Assembly: GCA_000828075.3 (NCBI GenBank) | Contig: JXCB02000039.1 | Location: 533,471 to 597,470, forward strand | Direction of reading: 5' to 3' | Source: Tolypothrix campylonemoides VB511288 | Lineage (GTDB): Bacteria > Cyanobacteriota > Cyanobacteriia > Cyanobacteriales > Nostocaceae | Length of the DNA: 64,000 bases | Shown here: piece by piece, positions 18,785 through 28,857 of the stretch | Layout: the number at the start of each line of letters is the position of its first letter | How positions within the stretch are numbered: position 1 is the first letter of the stretch | Notes under the pieces: model-generated | Database searches by the model: none | Told to the model about the DNA's origin: nothing | What the model saw: the letters and a program-made list of their open reading frames with translations, nothing else | Program-made: the position numbers and the translations under genes

Positions 18785-19274
18785 GTGACGCCAGCGATGT
18801 CAACCGAACAGTTCGAGTGGATCGTCGAGTGCAATCAACGCTTACCACGAGCGATCGCTGCAAGTCTGCTGTACAACCACTCTCATCTGGACTGGCGCGA
18901 TCAAGTTGTCAGGATTCGCAAGCCAACTCTGATTGTGGCTGGGAGAAAAACTATAGCGGTTCTGGTGTTGAGTGCAATACGTTAAGAAATAAGAACCACA
19001 GATGGACAACGGACACTTGCCACAACGGGGGGAACCCCCGCAAGGCAGTGTCCTCCAGATGGACACAGATAAATCTGTACTTCATCCAAACGAGAAGCGC
19101 TATATAATCCCGTGGACATCGCAAGTCTGGATCAATCAAAGCATTCCTGACTCTGAGTTGGAAACCTTTGAAGCGGCTGAAGGTGGAGGATATTTCATGA
19201 TAAAGACGAGTGAATTGTCTGTTCCCTTCTACCCCAAGATCCGACGGTACACTGGTGCAGCGCACGGAGAATGA
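18785..19274 (+). pseudogene. Interrupted alpha/beta-hydrolase remnant
   Basis: The first part (18785-18957) reads EQFEWIVECNQRLPRAIAASLLYNH, WRDQVVRIRKPTLIVAGRKT. After about 150 unrelated bases, another frame resumes with IPWTSQVWINQSIPDSELETF and EAAEGGGYFMI. Together they resemble the C-terminal third of cyanobacterial alpha/beta hydrolases, ending near the catalytic His region (where GGNHFMF is usual). The N-terminal nucleophile part is absent and the catalytic-His position reads Gly-Tyr instead. It is not functional. Confidence 0.7.
18984..19078. repeat. Interspersed CAGATGGACA repeat inserted in hydrolase remnant
   Basis: The segment carries ACCACAGATGGACAACGGACAC, a GGGGGGAACCCCC palindrome and CAGATGGACACAGATAAATCTG. 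The same words (CAGATGGACACAGATAA, a GGGGGGTTCCCCCC palindrome) occur at 45775-45960, so both belong to one interspersed repeat family. It accounts for the break in the hydrolase remnant. Confidence 0.6.
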
Positions 19275-19373
19275 GGATTACGGTGCTTCGCTCTACAATG
19301 CCACCCGCGATCGCCTGCGAGCCAAATTTGTTATGACCTTGCTACTATCCATATGTGGATTCAAAGAATCTTA

Positions 19374-22300
19374 TTAGTGGGATAGGTTTATAGTTAATTG
19401 CCCTGTCATGATGTTATGCTGCGTGCAATCATCCGGATATGATATTACTGATTTTTTATACTCAAGCGCCCCTAAATCATTCAGAGCAATTATTTGAGCT
19501 TCAGTTAAACCAGTCACCCCAGTCATATTCATACCCTCGTAAGGTCTGCAGGCGCTCATAGTTTTTAAACACTCACCCGTCAAAACATCCCAAAGCTTAA
19601 GCGTCCCATCTTCACTACCACTGGCTAGAATTTGACCGTTTGGACTAAAGCTAACCGACCAGACTAACTTTGTGTGTCCTGAAAAAGTTCTTCTCACATA
19701 GCTGTCTGTGCTCAAATCCCACAGCTTTATCTGTCCACCACCACCACTACTAGCAAGCATGCGATTATCCGGGCTCAGGGCGACTGAGTATACACAATCG
19801 GTATGTCCCTCTAAAGTTCTAAAACACTTACCTGTAACCACATCCCAGAACTTCACCGTTCGATCATTGCTTCCAGTAATAAGCGTGCGACCATCCGCAG
19901 TGAATGTGACTGACCATACGCAGCCAGTATGACCATTCAGAGTCTGAAGGCATTCGCCTGTACTAACATCCCACAATCTTACCGTTTGATCATGACAACC
20001 ACTAGCCAATATCTGATCATCTGGACTAAAAGCGACTGACCAGATCCGATCTGCGTGACCCTTCAAGGTCTGAAGACAATTACCAGTAGTGACATCCCAC
20101 AGCTTTATTGTTTGGTCTTCACTACCACTAGCAAGTATCTGCTCGTCTGAGCTAAAGGCAACTGATATCACCCGATTACTATGCCCCCGTGAAGTATTGA
20201 TAGATCTACCAGTATTGACATCCCACAGCTTTATTGTTTGGTCTTCACTACAACTAGCAAGAATTTTACCTTGAGGGCTGAAGGTGACTGATGTGACCCT
20301 ATTATTATGCCCTTGAAAAAGCTTGAGACAATGACCAGTACTACTATCCCAAAGCTTCACCGTTTGATCCTCACTGCCACTAGCAAGCATTTGACCGTTT
20401 GGGCTAAAGGCGATTGACCATACCCTGTTACAATAACCCTGCAAAGTCTTGATGCAACGACCAGTACTGATATCCCACAGTTTTAGCGTTTGGTTGTCAT
20501 TTACACTAGCGAGCGTAGTTCCTTCAGGACTGAAGGAGACTGACCACACCCTATTCCAATTTCCTTGGAAATTTTTGCAGCATTGACCTGTCTCAACATC
20601 CCAAAGTTTTACTGTTTGATCCTCACCGCCACTGGCAAGCATCTGACCGTCTGGGCTGAAAGCAACTGAATTTACCCAATTAGTATGACCCTGTAGGATA
20701 TTAATGCAGTCACCAGTACTAACATTCCACAGCCTCACAGTTTGGTCATGAGAACCACTCGCCAATGTCTGACCATCTGAGCTAAAGGCAACTGACGATA
20801 TCCAACCCTTGTGCTCCTGTAAAATCCTAATGCATCGACCAGTGCAAATATCCCATAGTTTTACCAATTGGTTCTCACAGCCACTAGCTAACGTATGGCT
20901 ATTTGGACTAAAGGCGACTGAAAATATCCTACCAGCACTTCCCTCTAAAATGTGCAGACACTGCCCTGTCTCCACATTCCATAACCTTATCGTTTGATCC
21001 TCACTAGCACTTGCTAGCATCTGACCATCTGAACTAAAGGCAACTGATCGGATCGCACCACTATGACCCTGCAAATTTTTGAGGCACTCACCAGTATTGA
21101 CATCCCACAACTTCACTGTTTGGTCATCACTGCCGGTAGCAATATGTTTACCATCGGGACTGAAGGTGACTGACCAGATCCAAGCAGTATGACCCTTCAA
21201 CCTAAGAATTTGTCTTCCATCCACAACTTGATACAAGCGAATCTCACCATTGGTATCAGCTGTAGCAAAAAAATTTTTATTGGGGCTAAAGGCTACCGAC
21301 AAACTACAACCAAGGCGTTCAGTAAAAACACAATTAGCTATATCAGCGTGAGCAAAATTTACATTGTGCAAATTCACAAATTGTAGGTTTGCATGCCAAA
21401 CAGTTAGATAAGAGAAATCATAATTGCTGAGATCACTCTCCAGATAACAAAGTAGATTAAGGATATTTCCAGCCGCATAACTTTTTTCTAGTGGAGATAG
21501 TTTTCGTAGTTGGTCTAAAATTCTATTTAGCTGATTAACTAAGTTTTTTTTACTCCTAAATATAGTAAGTAACCTAGATATAACTGGTTGGAGAATAAAG
21601 CGTATTTGAGTATCTCTAACATAATCCTTTGCTGTTGCCTTTATTAGCGTATAACGCCCCAAAAAATCGATATTTTGACTAGTAATATCTTCACAAAATA
21701 GATTGATCAATCTATTCTTTAGATATTCTTGAACTATAGGCTTTAGCGTGAAGAGCGCTGCACTTTTATCAACTAGTGAGCGCCGTACTAGAGATTCCAC
21801 AGCCTCCATTAAATTTGCTTGTAGTGTTGGTGAAAGAATATATTCTTGCAACGCTGAGAGTGAAACTGGCTCATAATCAATTGCTAACCAGTACATGATT
21901 TCCTGCTCTAAATTTGATAAGCGCTCAAACTGCTGGTCTAAAATATCGCGAATATCACCAAAAACAGTTGTACTTTGTTGCAAAAATTCTGAAACATTAC
22001 TATCAAAGATATCTTTTATCGTTGTAGCAACTATTTTCAAAGCCAATGGATTACCCGCATAACTTTCAATTATTGGTGCCAACTTGTCCTCTGCTACAGA
22101 TATTCCCTTAACCTTAAAAATTTCCTTTGCATCTACTACGTTTAGTCCATCCAGTTGTAGCGAACGTACAGGTAATGCTTCACCTTCCAATAACGCCACT
22201 TCTCTAGGTTTTTCCCGAGTAGTAAGCACTAAGCAACTATTGTGAGTTACTTCTGCCACCCGTTTTATGAACTCAGTATAGCCTTCGTATCCCTCTCGAT

Positions 22301-22976
22301 ATTGTCCAGAGCGACTACCACTGCATAAAATTGATTCCATATTATCGAGTATCAATAGACAGCGTGATGAACGTAAATAATTAATCAGCCGTGACACTCT
22401 GTCGGCTACACTTTCTGGTAAGTCAGCTTCTGTTTCTTGCTCATCAGACAGGAATTGAATTAAGTTAGCTAACAAAACTTGAACAGGCGGAGCTTCTCGC
22501 AGCGAGCGCCAGATAACATACTCAAAGTTCTCCTGAATTTGTTGTGCAAGCTTTACAGACAAAGCCGTTTTACCAATGCCTCCCATTCCTAATATTGCCA
22601 CCAATTGACAACGATCATTGAAAATCCATTCCTTTAATAGAGCAAGTTCTTCTACACGTCCATAGAAAATTGATGTACTAATGGCTTCTCCCCAATCTAA
22701 ACGGGTATTAGAACTTAAATAATCATCTTTATCTAGTTTTAGATTAAAAGCTTTGAAAAGCGTATTAAGAGTATTTTTGTCAACTCCTCCTTCACAATTA
22801 AGTACTTTCGAGATTGTTCCAGTATATAACCCAGAACGCACACTCATTTCTTCGAGAGTGTACCTGTTGCCAAAATTTTCCTCCTCTTGTAACTTGCTCT
22901 TTGCATCCAGAAGCTTTTCCAAGCCCTTGGGAGTCAGTACAACGCCACGTTTACGTTTCCCATTTTGTAAATTCAT
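19374..22976 (-). CDS. NB-ARC STAND ATPase with 14 WD40 repeats
   Basis: A 1200-residue signal-transduction ATPase. Residues 8-65 form a helix-turn-helix-like domain ([21 protein letters not shown]) of the kind found at the start of cyanobacterial NB-ARC proteins. The NB-ARC domain follows, with Walker A GMGGIGKT (130-137), Walker B CLLILDN and an RNBS-like VLTTREK. A helical linker precedes 14 WD40 repeats (about 600-1150), 13 with a clear (L/F)W(D/N) ending and one degenerate first copy; this is enough for two seven-bladed propellers. Such proteins sense a ligand with the propeller and oligomerise. Roles in defence or programmed cell death are proposed for relatives, not shown here. No effector domain is visible. 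Confidence 0.93.
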   Translation of the reverse strand: MNLQNGKRKRGVVLTPKGLEKLLDAKSKLQEEENFGNRYTLEEMSVRSGLYTGTISKVLNCEGGVDKNTLNTLFKAFNLKLDKDDYLSSNTRLDWGEAISTSIFYGRVEELALLKEWIFNDRCQLVAILGMGGIGKTALSVKLAQQIQENFEYVIWRSLREAPPVQVLLANLIQFLSDEQETEADLPESVADRVSRLINYLRSSRCLLILDNMESILCSGSRSGQYREGYEGYTEFIKRVAEVTHNSCLVLTTREKPREVALLEGEALPVRSLQLDGLNVVDAKEIFKVKGISVAEDKLAPIIESYAGNPLALKIVATTIKDIFDSNVSEFLQQSTTVFGDIRDILDQQFERLSNLEQEIMYWLAIDYEPVSLSALQEYILSPTLQANLMEAVESLVRRSLVDKSAALFTLKPIVQEYLKNRLINLFCEDITSQNIDFLGRYTLIKATAKDYVRDTQIRFILQPVISRLLTIFRSKKNLVNQLNRILDQLRKLSPLEKSYAAGNILNLLCYLESDLSNYDFSYLTVWHANLQFVNLHNVNFAHADIANCVFTERLGCSLSVAFSPNKNFFATADTNGEIRLYQVVDGRQILRLKGHTAWIWSVTFSPDGKHIATGSDDQTVKLWDVNTGECLKNLQGHSGAIRSVAFSSDGQMLASASEDQTIRLWNVETGQCLHILEGSAGRIFSVAFSPNSHTLASGCENQLVKLWDICTGRCIRILQEHKGWISSVAFSSDGQTLASGSHDQTVRLWNVSTGDCINILQGHTNWVNSVAFSPDGQMLASGGEDQTVKLWDVETGQCCKNFQGNWNRVWSVSFSPEGTTLASVNDNQTLKLWDISTGRCIKTLQGYCNRVWSIAFSPNGQMLASGSEDQTVKLWDSSTGHCLKLFQGHNNRVTSVTFSPQGKILASCSEDQTIKLWDVNTGRSINTSRGHSNRVISVAFSSDEQILASGSEDQTIKLWDVTTGNCLQTLKGHADRIWSVAFSPDDQILASGCHDQTVRLWDVSTGECLQTLNGHTGCVWSVTFTADGRTLITGSNDRTVKFWDVVTGKCFRTLEGHTDCVYSVALSPDNRMLASSGGGGQIKLWDLSTDSYVRRTFSGHTKLVWSVSFSPNGQILASGSEDGTLKLWDVLTGECLKTMSACRPYEGMNMTGVTGLTEAQIIALNDLGALEYKKSVISYPDDCTQHNIMTGQLTINLSH

Positions 22977-23617
22977 GGTTTCCTCTCAAAAACTGGTTAA
23001 AATCTCGGAAATTATTCTGTTGAGTTGCAAATTCTTTTTAGGTTATTAAGTGTTTTCTAAAGAAGGATATTTACTCTTCTTCAGTCTTGGTAAAATCTCT
23101 TTTTCGGATTAATTATTGTGCTTTTGCACTTAACATTTTTCTTGTTTTTTTTATTGTGATACTTTAATTGAGCAGCTTATTGCCGCTGTATAGCACCAAA
23201 AAGAGCTCCATACCAAGAAGGCAGCTATCCTGAAAGGAAACTTCAGAAATAAATGATGCTCTATCGCAAATTGGTAGAGGGTATCACTCCTCAAATAATT
23301 AAATTTTATACCATAAAAAATTTATAACTTAAACTCATCAAAGTCAACTTTAAGTTGTTTAAGCTTTAAAAGCGTTTCAACGCCTACTACAAATGACCGA
23401 CGGGTAATACCCCTCTTTGATTAACCAACAGCATCATAACCCTCTTCTATCAATATGTACAGAGAAAAATAAGAATCGTTGCTACACAAGACTTTCAGGC
23501 AAAAGTGATGATTTTAGCCATAATGTTAGAAAATAGAGCTCCAAACCCAATTGCTGTGTGAAGTTTAAAACTTGCCTTCGATTTTTATTTTGTCGGAGTG
23601 ATAGAAGAGCGATAAAT
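22977..23617. other. Gene-free upstream region of the WD40 gene
   Basis: About 640 AT-rich bases that should hold the promoter of the STAND gene on the minus strand. No coding frame, tRNA or array is supported. Confidence 0.35.
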
Positions 23618-23812
23618 TCAGGGGTATAGTTTTTCTACTTCTTGCTCTAGTTCTAAAATTCTCTTGTTTAGTTTCTCTGTGGCGAGCGCTTGCTCAATAA
23701 TGATGTCCACCACTTGTTCCAGATCCAACTGTCCAAGGGTTTCCCAGTCTAGTTTTAGCAGCAGGTTTTTTCCATATTTGTGATTTTTATCATCAAATGT
23801 CACACTTGTCAA
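23618..23812 (-). pseudogene. IS66-type transposase N-terminal remnant
   Basis: A 64-residue frame containing LDWETLGQLDLEQVVDIIIEQ and LNKRILELEQEVEKL. This Leu/Glu-rich coiled-coil opening is typical of cyanobacterial IS66-like transposases (LDWxxLxxLxxEELVxIIIEQ...). The rest of the transposase is missing and the frame stops after the coiled coil. I infer a remnant; a small independent coiled-coil protein is the alternative. Confidence 0.5.
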
Positions 23813-24078
23813 TACCCGAGGCCTGAATCCTTACATCGAAATTAGTGCATAAGTTAATTTTACTAGAAGTTATTAAGTATAAGGAGTAGATGAAGGGTTT
23901 TGATTTGAGCGGATGCTTAGCTTTGCCTATTTTTCTGTTCTAACCTTAGCAAAATTACTAATTTAAAGATATCTTAATATATATTTAAATTAGTTAGTAA
24001 TTTAGTACTGCAATTTCAGAATTAACTAAACTCCACTTCCACAGTGCTGTCAATACAGAAAAATGGAGTGAATATCTT

Positions 24079-24984
24079 ATGAATGAGGGTAATTTACGAT
24101 CTGAACTGTTAGAACATCTGTCAGAGCAGCAAACCCTAAACTTTGAATATCCTATTCTGGACGCTGAAACGCGAATGATTGTTCAAAAGCGCACCAACGA
24201 AATCAAGACGTTAATGCGCCGTACTTCTCAAGATATTATTGAAATCGGGCAAAAGCTAATTGAGGTCAAGCAGCATCTGAAACACGGAAGCTTCACAAAT
24301 TGGCTTAAATCAGAGTTTAATTGGAGTATATCAACCGCAACCAAATTTATGCAGGTTGCAGAGCAGTTCAAATTCGTAAATTTTACGAATTTGAATATCA
24401 CTGCTTCAGCCTTGTACCTCATTGCTGCTCCCTCTACACCCAAACAGGCCAGAGCAGAAGTCTTGGAACGTGCAACTTTAGGTGAGAACATCAGCTACAC
24501 CAAGGTCAAGGCAATCATCTTCCAACATAAGAACATTGCAAAGTCTAAGCTTGACCAACGAGTCACTGTTGATGTTTTTGCAAAAACCCCAAAGTCCAAA
24601 TTTATAAAACCAACACGATTTAAAGATTCGGCTGCTTTGTATGCAACAGAGCAGTTAATTGGAAATAAAGCACAGATGGAAATCGGTTCGCTATCATCAA
24701 TAAACTCGTTGGCAGAAGCCAACCTTGAAGATAACCAGACTACAACTACTATCAAAGATATATCTTGCAATAATGCACAAACACCTACTAACATAATAAA
24801 TCCAACTACGATATCCCATGATATGTCGGATGCAATCATCACTGAAATAGCAACTAGCATCAAAGACTTGACGCCAGAGCAACTGACTTTGGTAATTATA
24901 AAGTCTGCCAATAGTGGATTGAGCACGTGTCATCTAGAAGCTATAATCAAAGCATCTCAACACGTACTTAATACTCAGCAATAG
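24079..24984 (+). CDS. DUF3102 domain protein
   Basis: A 301-residue protein. The DUF3102 core is at about residues 35-130: IIEIGQKLIEVKQHLKHGSF, NWLKSEFNWSISTATKFMQVAE, then ALYLIAAPSTPKQAR. This domain is common in cyanobacterial accessory DNA and plasmids, resembles ParB/KorB-like helix-turn-helix regions and has no firmly known function. The C-terminal 150 residues are Thr/Ser/Ile-rich and low in complexity, ending with a helical segment (LTPEQLTLVIIKSANSG). A DNA-binding role is a guess. Confidence 0.8.
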   Translation: MNEGNLRSELLEHLSEQQTLNFEYPILDAETRMIVQKRTNEIKTLMRRTSQDIIEIGQKLIEVKQHLKHGSFTNWLKSEFNWSISTATKFMQVAEQFKFVNFTNLNITASALYLIAAPSTPKQARAEVLERATLGENISYTKVKAIIFQHKNIAKSKLDQRVTVDVFAKTPKSKFIKPTRFKDSAALYATEQLIGNKAQMEIGSLSSINSLAEANLEDNQTTTTIKDISCNNAQTPTNIINPTTISHDMSDAIITEIATSIKDLTPEQLTLVIIKSANSGLSTCHLEAIIKASQHVLNTQQ

Positions 24985-25162
24985 AGCGAGCAATAGAATT
25001 ATCGTTTGGGTGTTGGAAAACTCAACCATGAGGGTAAAAGACACCATAAGGTTGGGTTGCAACAACTAATGCTGGTGTGATCAATCTTTCAAGTATTGCC
25101 TGTTGCTCACCTGAGCATCTATATTAATGAACGCCAAGTATTTGTTATACATCGGCGAAAAT

Positions 25163-25256
25163 CAGTAGACCGAAAAGTTTTGCGATTGCATGATTGCACT
25201 GTGCTTTGCACAATCCCTCTGCGCAACAGGTTAATACCAATTTAATTCGGTCTACT
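25163..25256. repeat. Palindromic element with CAGTAGACCGAAAAGTTTT end
   Basis: Perfect 11-bp arms AGTAGACCGAA at 25164-25174 and 25246-25256 bound a segment of about 93 bp. The left end CAGTAGACCGAAAAGTTTT differs by one base from the end of the element at 63856-63943, so both are copies of one dispersed palindromic family. Confidence 0.75.
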
Positions 25257-25703
25257 AAATGTACATTTTACTCTAGTAGTCCACTAAAGCAACTTTGCCA
25301 GGTAATGTCAAGAATTTGATAAGCTACTCCAAGATTGCTATTGGGTGGCTTTATGACAAAAAAATACATTGTGGATTTGAGTGAGGTTGAGGAATCTTAA
25401 CTGCGATTGCGCGGAGCGCAGACGCCAGAGGCGTACCGCTAATAAAAACATGTAAGCGTAAGGCGCGAACAATTAGCCGCGCCTATATTCTCAGAAAGGG
25501 TAAGTGAAGGTAAAACAGATGAGGCGATCGCCTCCGCGCTTAAAGTCAAGTCTCAAAGTCAAGTCTGAGCTGTCGAACGCACTCGTCAGAAATTTTTGAC
25601 TGGAGACATAGGCTTTACCCTTCAGGATAAGCCCCATCCACCCAAGCCTCGCAAACTCAATGGTAAGGGACTTCCAAATAAAAAAATAATCAATCACTTG
25701 GGT

Positions 25704-25741
25704 GAGCAGGGGGAGCAGGGGGAGCAGGGGAGGCAGGGGGA
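25704..25741. repeat. GGGGGAGCA short tandem repeat
   Basis: Three to four imperfect copies of a 9-base GAGCAGGGG unit in intergenic DNA. Confidence 0.8.
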
Positions 25742-25787
25742 GAAGAAATTGGATACTGGTGTTGGATGCAGGAATTGAGTAATTTAA

Positions 25788-25940
25788 TTCTTGGATGTCC
25801 CTAAGCAAGAAGCATTTCTGATAGCTACTGCTTGTTCATCTCGTCGAGAGGGGCGTACTCGTTGGAGAATGCAGCTTTTGGCACACGAGTTAGTAGGTAT
25901 TGGCGTTGTCGATTCGATTTGTGATGAAACTGCTGAATAA
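25788..25940 (+). pseudogene. IS630-type transposase N-terminal remnant
   Basis: From 25788 the plus strand reads LDVPKQEAFLIATACSSRRE, GRTRWRMQLLAHELV and VVDSICDETAE before a stop. This is the DNA-binding helix-turn-helix part of IS630-family transposases (KQEAFLIALACSxPPEGRxRWTxQLLAxxLVxLxVVxSISxET). The catalytic domain is absent. Confidence 0.75.
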
Positions 25941-25985
25941 AAATATTTGTGCAAAATTGGGATACTCCCAATTTACTTGACTTGG

Positions 25986-26714
25986 TTAGAAAAGGCGGAA
26001 GTTGTAGCCAATCCCAATTTGGAGTCCCACATCAGTGTCATCATCCAAAAACCCTACATTCACTTGAGCTGTTGCTGTCAAGTCTTGAGATATGGGGACA
26101 TCTACGCCACCAGTAGCCAGCCCATTAACATCAAAATCGCCCTTTACAAGCAAACCGCCACCAACAAAAGGAAAGGCAAGGACTTGTCCAGATAACTGAT
26201 CCCTGATGGGAATGCCAAAAGTTAGGGCAAACGTTGAGATGGCAGTGCGGCTGCCAAATACTACATTTGTACTATGCAAAGACAAGTTATCGGTGAGTCT
26301 GTTTTTACTGAGAATTGCCAAACCACCACTTCCCAAAGCAGTCTTATCACCACTTAGACCAATGCTTCCACCAATGCCAATGTAGTCGCTGTTACTGGGT
26401 GCATTATTGGGTTCAGGCTCAGCAGTCTGAGCGACAGGGACTGTGGTTGTTTTTTTAGTAGCTTCCTGAGATATGAACTGAGCATTGATCTGAAAAACAC
26501 TTGCTTTTAGCGTCAAGTTGTCAGCAGTATTAACTGCCGGTGATTGCACGTCTAACAAATCGGCAACAGATGATAATTGCTGAGCGCTTGGTTTAGTGCT
26601 CGTTTGGGGCTTTGCTAAGGCGTAATTTGCTGGAATCAAAGTAACACCTAACAGCATTGGAATTTGTTTTAAGGCATCCCAGAAAAGTTTTGACATAATT
26701 TTGTTCTCACTCAC
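25986..26714 (-). CDS. Predicted outer-membrane beta-barrel protein
   Basis: A 242-residue exported protein that I cannot assign to a named family. The N-terminus has a signal peptide (LFWDALKQIPMLLGVTLIPANYALA), best with the start at the second Met (26696). A Ser/Thr/Gln/Pro-rich linker runs to about residue 105. The C-terminal 135 residues are amphipathic beta-strands (IGIGGSIGLSG, TNVVFGSRTAIS, ATAQVNVGFLDDD) ending in GIGYNFRLF. The terminal aromatic Phe is the classic outer-membrane barrel sorting signal. Confidence 0.7.
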   Translation of the reverse strand: MSENKIMSKLFWDALKQIPMLLGVTLIPANYALAKPQTSTKPSAQQLSSVADLLDVQSPAVNTADNLTLKASVFQINAQFISQEATKKTTTVPVAQTAEPEPNNAPSNSDYIGIGGSIGLSGDKTALGSGGLAILSKNRLTDNLSLHSTNVVFGSRTAISTFALTFGIPIRDQLSGQVLAFPFVGGGLLVKGDFDVNGLATGGVDVPISQDLTATAQVNVGFLDDDTDVGLQIGIGYNFRLF

Positions 26715-27045
26715 ACCTAGTCTTGTTCAAAGCCTATTTAGAAAAAGTAGTGATAGCCGTAACGTCAAACCAAATAAAAACGCTCAAGGAGCTGTTCATA
26801 GTGGTTTACTTCATGACTTTTCACACCATATGGATTCAGTCGTCTAAAGACTTACTTTATAAATGCTCTCTCATTACAGTTATAAGATATACAGCAGAAT
26901 TCAGAACTTACAACTCAGAAGTAAAAAGGGCTTTATGTCCGGCTTTTAGACAAAGCGCGTTGTACTTCATTTACTTGCAGGGTGCTGTATTTCCAAAGAA
27001 GCTAGAAAAGCGTGGTAAAGGAATACCTCATGCGCCATATGGTCA

Positions 27046-27180
27046 TTGAAGCGTTTCAACCAAGTGAAAAACCTTCTTTGGCAAGGTCAAGTAGATGAAG
27101 CAATCACACTTATTTGTGATCCCAATGGCAAACAATCTGAAAATTTTATCAATTTCCTTAACAAGCATCGTCATTGTATG
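27046..27180 (+). pseudogene. ISKra4-type transposase remnant
   Basis: The frame reads VKNLLWQGQVDEAITLICDP, then ENFINFLNKHRHCM. This corresponds to the late part of ISKra4-like cyanobacterial transposases (VKxLLWxGxVDEAIxLF...NFxxYLxKHRxRI). It stops resembling the family where it meets the 3' end of ispD on the other strand. Both ends of the transposase are lost. Confidence 0.65.
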
Positions 27181-27910
27181 GCACAGCTATGGAGTTCGCC
27201 TTTAGATGCTCCCGGCTCAATCGCTCTCCTAATCGTTGGCGGAGAATAAATTCAGCGATCGCCAAATCCACAGGCGTTGTCACTTTCAAATTTGTCTCTT
27301 CCCCCTCGAGAATCTGCACAGGCAGCTGACATTTTTCAAATAAAGCAGCATCGTCTGTCACTTCCCAACCTTGATCATGAGCTTCAGCATGACACTGCTG
27401 CAGTTCCTTCACTTTAAATCCTTGAGGGGTTTGGGCTGCCCAGAGTTGGCGTCGATTTGGTGTGTTAATAATTAGATCTGTCTGCGAATCTACAACTTTG
27501 ATAGTATCTTTGACAGGAACAGCGGTAACCAGACCTTGACAATAAAGAATTGCTTCCGCACATCGATCAAACAAGTCTGGTGTCGCTAGACATCTTGCTC
27601 CATCATGAATCAGTACATACTCTGCTGTTTTTGGTAGCGACTGCAACCCTTTATAGACTGAATCTTGGCGTGTTGCTCCTCCTTGAATAAAATGTATGGT
27701 TTTTGTCAGCGGTAAGTTGGTCACAATTTTTTGAAAATCAACTAAGTCGTCTGGTTGAACAATCACGCCTATCCAACTGATGCGCACAGAAGCTTGAGCT
27801 GCCAAAAGCGTCCAGGCAATAAGAGGTTTATCTAACAAAGTGAGCAGTAGTTTATTTCGACTACTCCCCATCCGGCGACCCATTCCTGCACATGGAATTA
27901 GTAAATGCAT
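27158..27910 (-). CDS. ispD: 2-C-methyl-D-erythritol 4-phosphate cytidylyltransferase
   Basis: MEP-pathway step 3: MEP plus CTP gives CDP-methylerythritol. The protein starts MHLLIPCAGMGRRMG (nucleotide-binding loop; canonical members have AAGxGxRMG), has LIHDGARCLATPDLFDRC, AVPVKDTIK, RRQLWAAQTPQGF and WEVTDDAALFE. At 250 residues it is about 20 longer than usual because of a C-terminal tail after EFILRQR, which runs into the ISKra4 remnant. It lies on the opposite strand, 6 kb ahead of the six other MEP genes. It may be the ordinary chromosomal copy or part of the cluster. Confidence 0.95.
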   Translation of the reverse strand: MHLLIPCAGMGRRMGSSRNKLLLTLLDKPLIAWTLLAAQASVRISWIGVIVQPDDLVDFQKIVTNLPLTKTIHFIQGGATRQDSVYKGLQSLPKTAEYVLIHDGARCLATPDLFDRCAEAILYCQGLVTAVPVKDTIKVVDSQTDLIINTPNRRQLWAAQTPQGFKVKELQQCHAEAHDQGWEVTDDAALFEKCQLPVQILEGEETNLKVTTPVDLAIAEFILRQRLGERLSREHLKANSIAVPYNDDAC

Positions 27911-28110
27911 AACTTTTTCCTAAAAATTTATGAATTTATAATCAGAAAAGTCCTAGAGCGAGGTTTGCCCAAGGTTTACAAGCATTGCGTACCGCAGTCG
28001 AATCTCACTTTCTTGTTGGTCAAATACGTAGCTTCGACGTGTTGTCACTCACAAGCCTAAGTCTGACTAGGTTTAGGCTGAGAAATTTATCAAGTTAGAT
28101 TAGTTGGTTT

Positions 28111-28857
28111 TTACTTAACCGTGTCATCTACATTCGGATTATCTGCCAGACGACCGTCTTCCATATAGACGATACGATCAGCAATGTCAAGAATACGGTT
28201 GTCATGAGTCACCAACAAAATAGTACAACCCTGTTGCTTTGCAAGGTGCTGCATCATCTCCACAACATCCCTCCCTGACTTTTTGTCAAGAGCAGCAGTT
28301 GGTTCATCTGCTAGGACAATCTTGGGATAGCTTACTAGGGCACGAGCAATTGCCACTCGCTGCTTTTGTCCCCCAGAAAGACCATCTGCGTAATAGTCAA
28401 CGCGATGCTCTAAGCCAACTGTTTTGAGAATATCAGCTGACATCTTATCGATGTCTCGATCCAAGAGATCATCATGCAGTTCTAAGGACATTCGCACATT
28501 TTGTTTCGCCGTAAGGAAGCTCAGCAGGTTATGTGCTTGGAAAATGTAACCGATTCGCCGTCGCACTTGTATCATTTGCTGCTGACTTGCGCCACACATT
28601 TCTTGCCCCAAAATTGTTAGGCTACCTTCCTGTACCGAACGTAACCCTCCCATTAACGATAACAAAGTGGTTTTACCAGAGCCAGAGGGCCCGGTCATGA
28701 TGACAATATCTCCAGCATAAATGTCGAGATTGATATCAAACAAAGCCTGTTTACGCAGTTCTCCTTGACCAAAGTAGTGGTTAAGGTGACGAACTGAAAT
28801 GACAGGTTTAGTTGTTGTCAGGTGAAGCTGATCAGAAGCAGGAGTGATAGCTTGCAT
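28111..28857 (-). CDS. DevA/MacB-type ABC transporter ATPase, orphan
   Basis: A 248-residue ABC ATPase with Walker A TGPSGSGKTTLL, Q-loop YIFQAHNLL, signature LSGGQKQRVAIARALV, Walker B IVLADEPTAALD and H-loop LVTHDNRI. The YFGQGELRKQALFDINL opening is that of cyanobacterial DevA ATPases, which energise DevBC-TolC type export of glycolipids. The expected membrane-fusion (DevB) and permease (DevC) genes are absent on both sides, so it is an orphan. It could serve partners elsewhere or have been separated by rearrangement. Confidence 0.9.
   Translation of the reverse strand: MQAITPASDQLHLTTTKPVISVRHLNHYFGQGELRKQALFDINLDIYAGDIVIMTGPSGSGKTTLLSLMGGLRSVQEGSLTILGQEMCGASQQQMIQVRRRIGYIFQAHNLLSFLTAKQNVRMSLELHDDLLDRDIDKMSADILKTVGLEHRVDYYADGLSGGQKQRVAIARALVSYPKIVLADEPTAALDKKSGRDVVEMMQHLAKQQGCTILLVTHDNRILDIADRIVYMEDGRLADNPNVDDTVK

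Larger units (their letters stand above)
24985..25787. other. Gene-free repeat-rich stretch
   Basis: No gene is supported between the DUF3102 gene and the IS630 remnant. It contains the palindromic element at 25163-25256, a CG-rich interspersed segment near 25400-25470 (GCGCGGAGCGCAGACGCC) and a GGGGGAGCA tandem repeat at 25704-25741. Confidence 0.45.

Noticed and set aside
23370-23430. CRISPR-like GTTTCAACGCC word
   Set aside because: Single copy, no spaced repeats on either side.
26723-27049. 108-codon plus-strand frame
   Set aside because: No family likeness, no ribosome-binding site, lies in DNA that looks like a decayed transposase flank.
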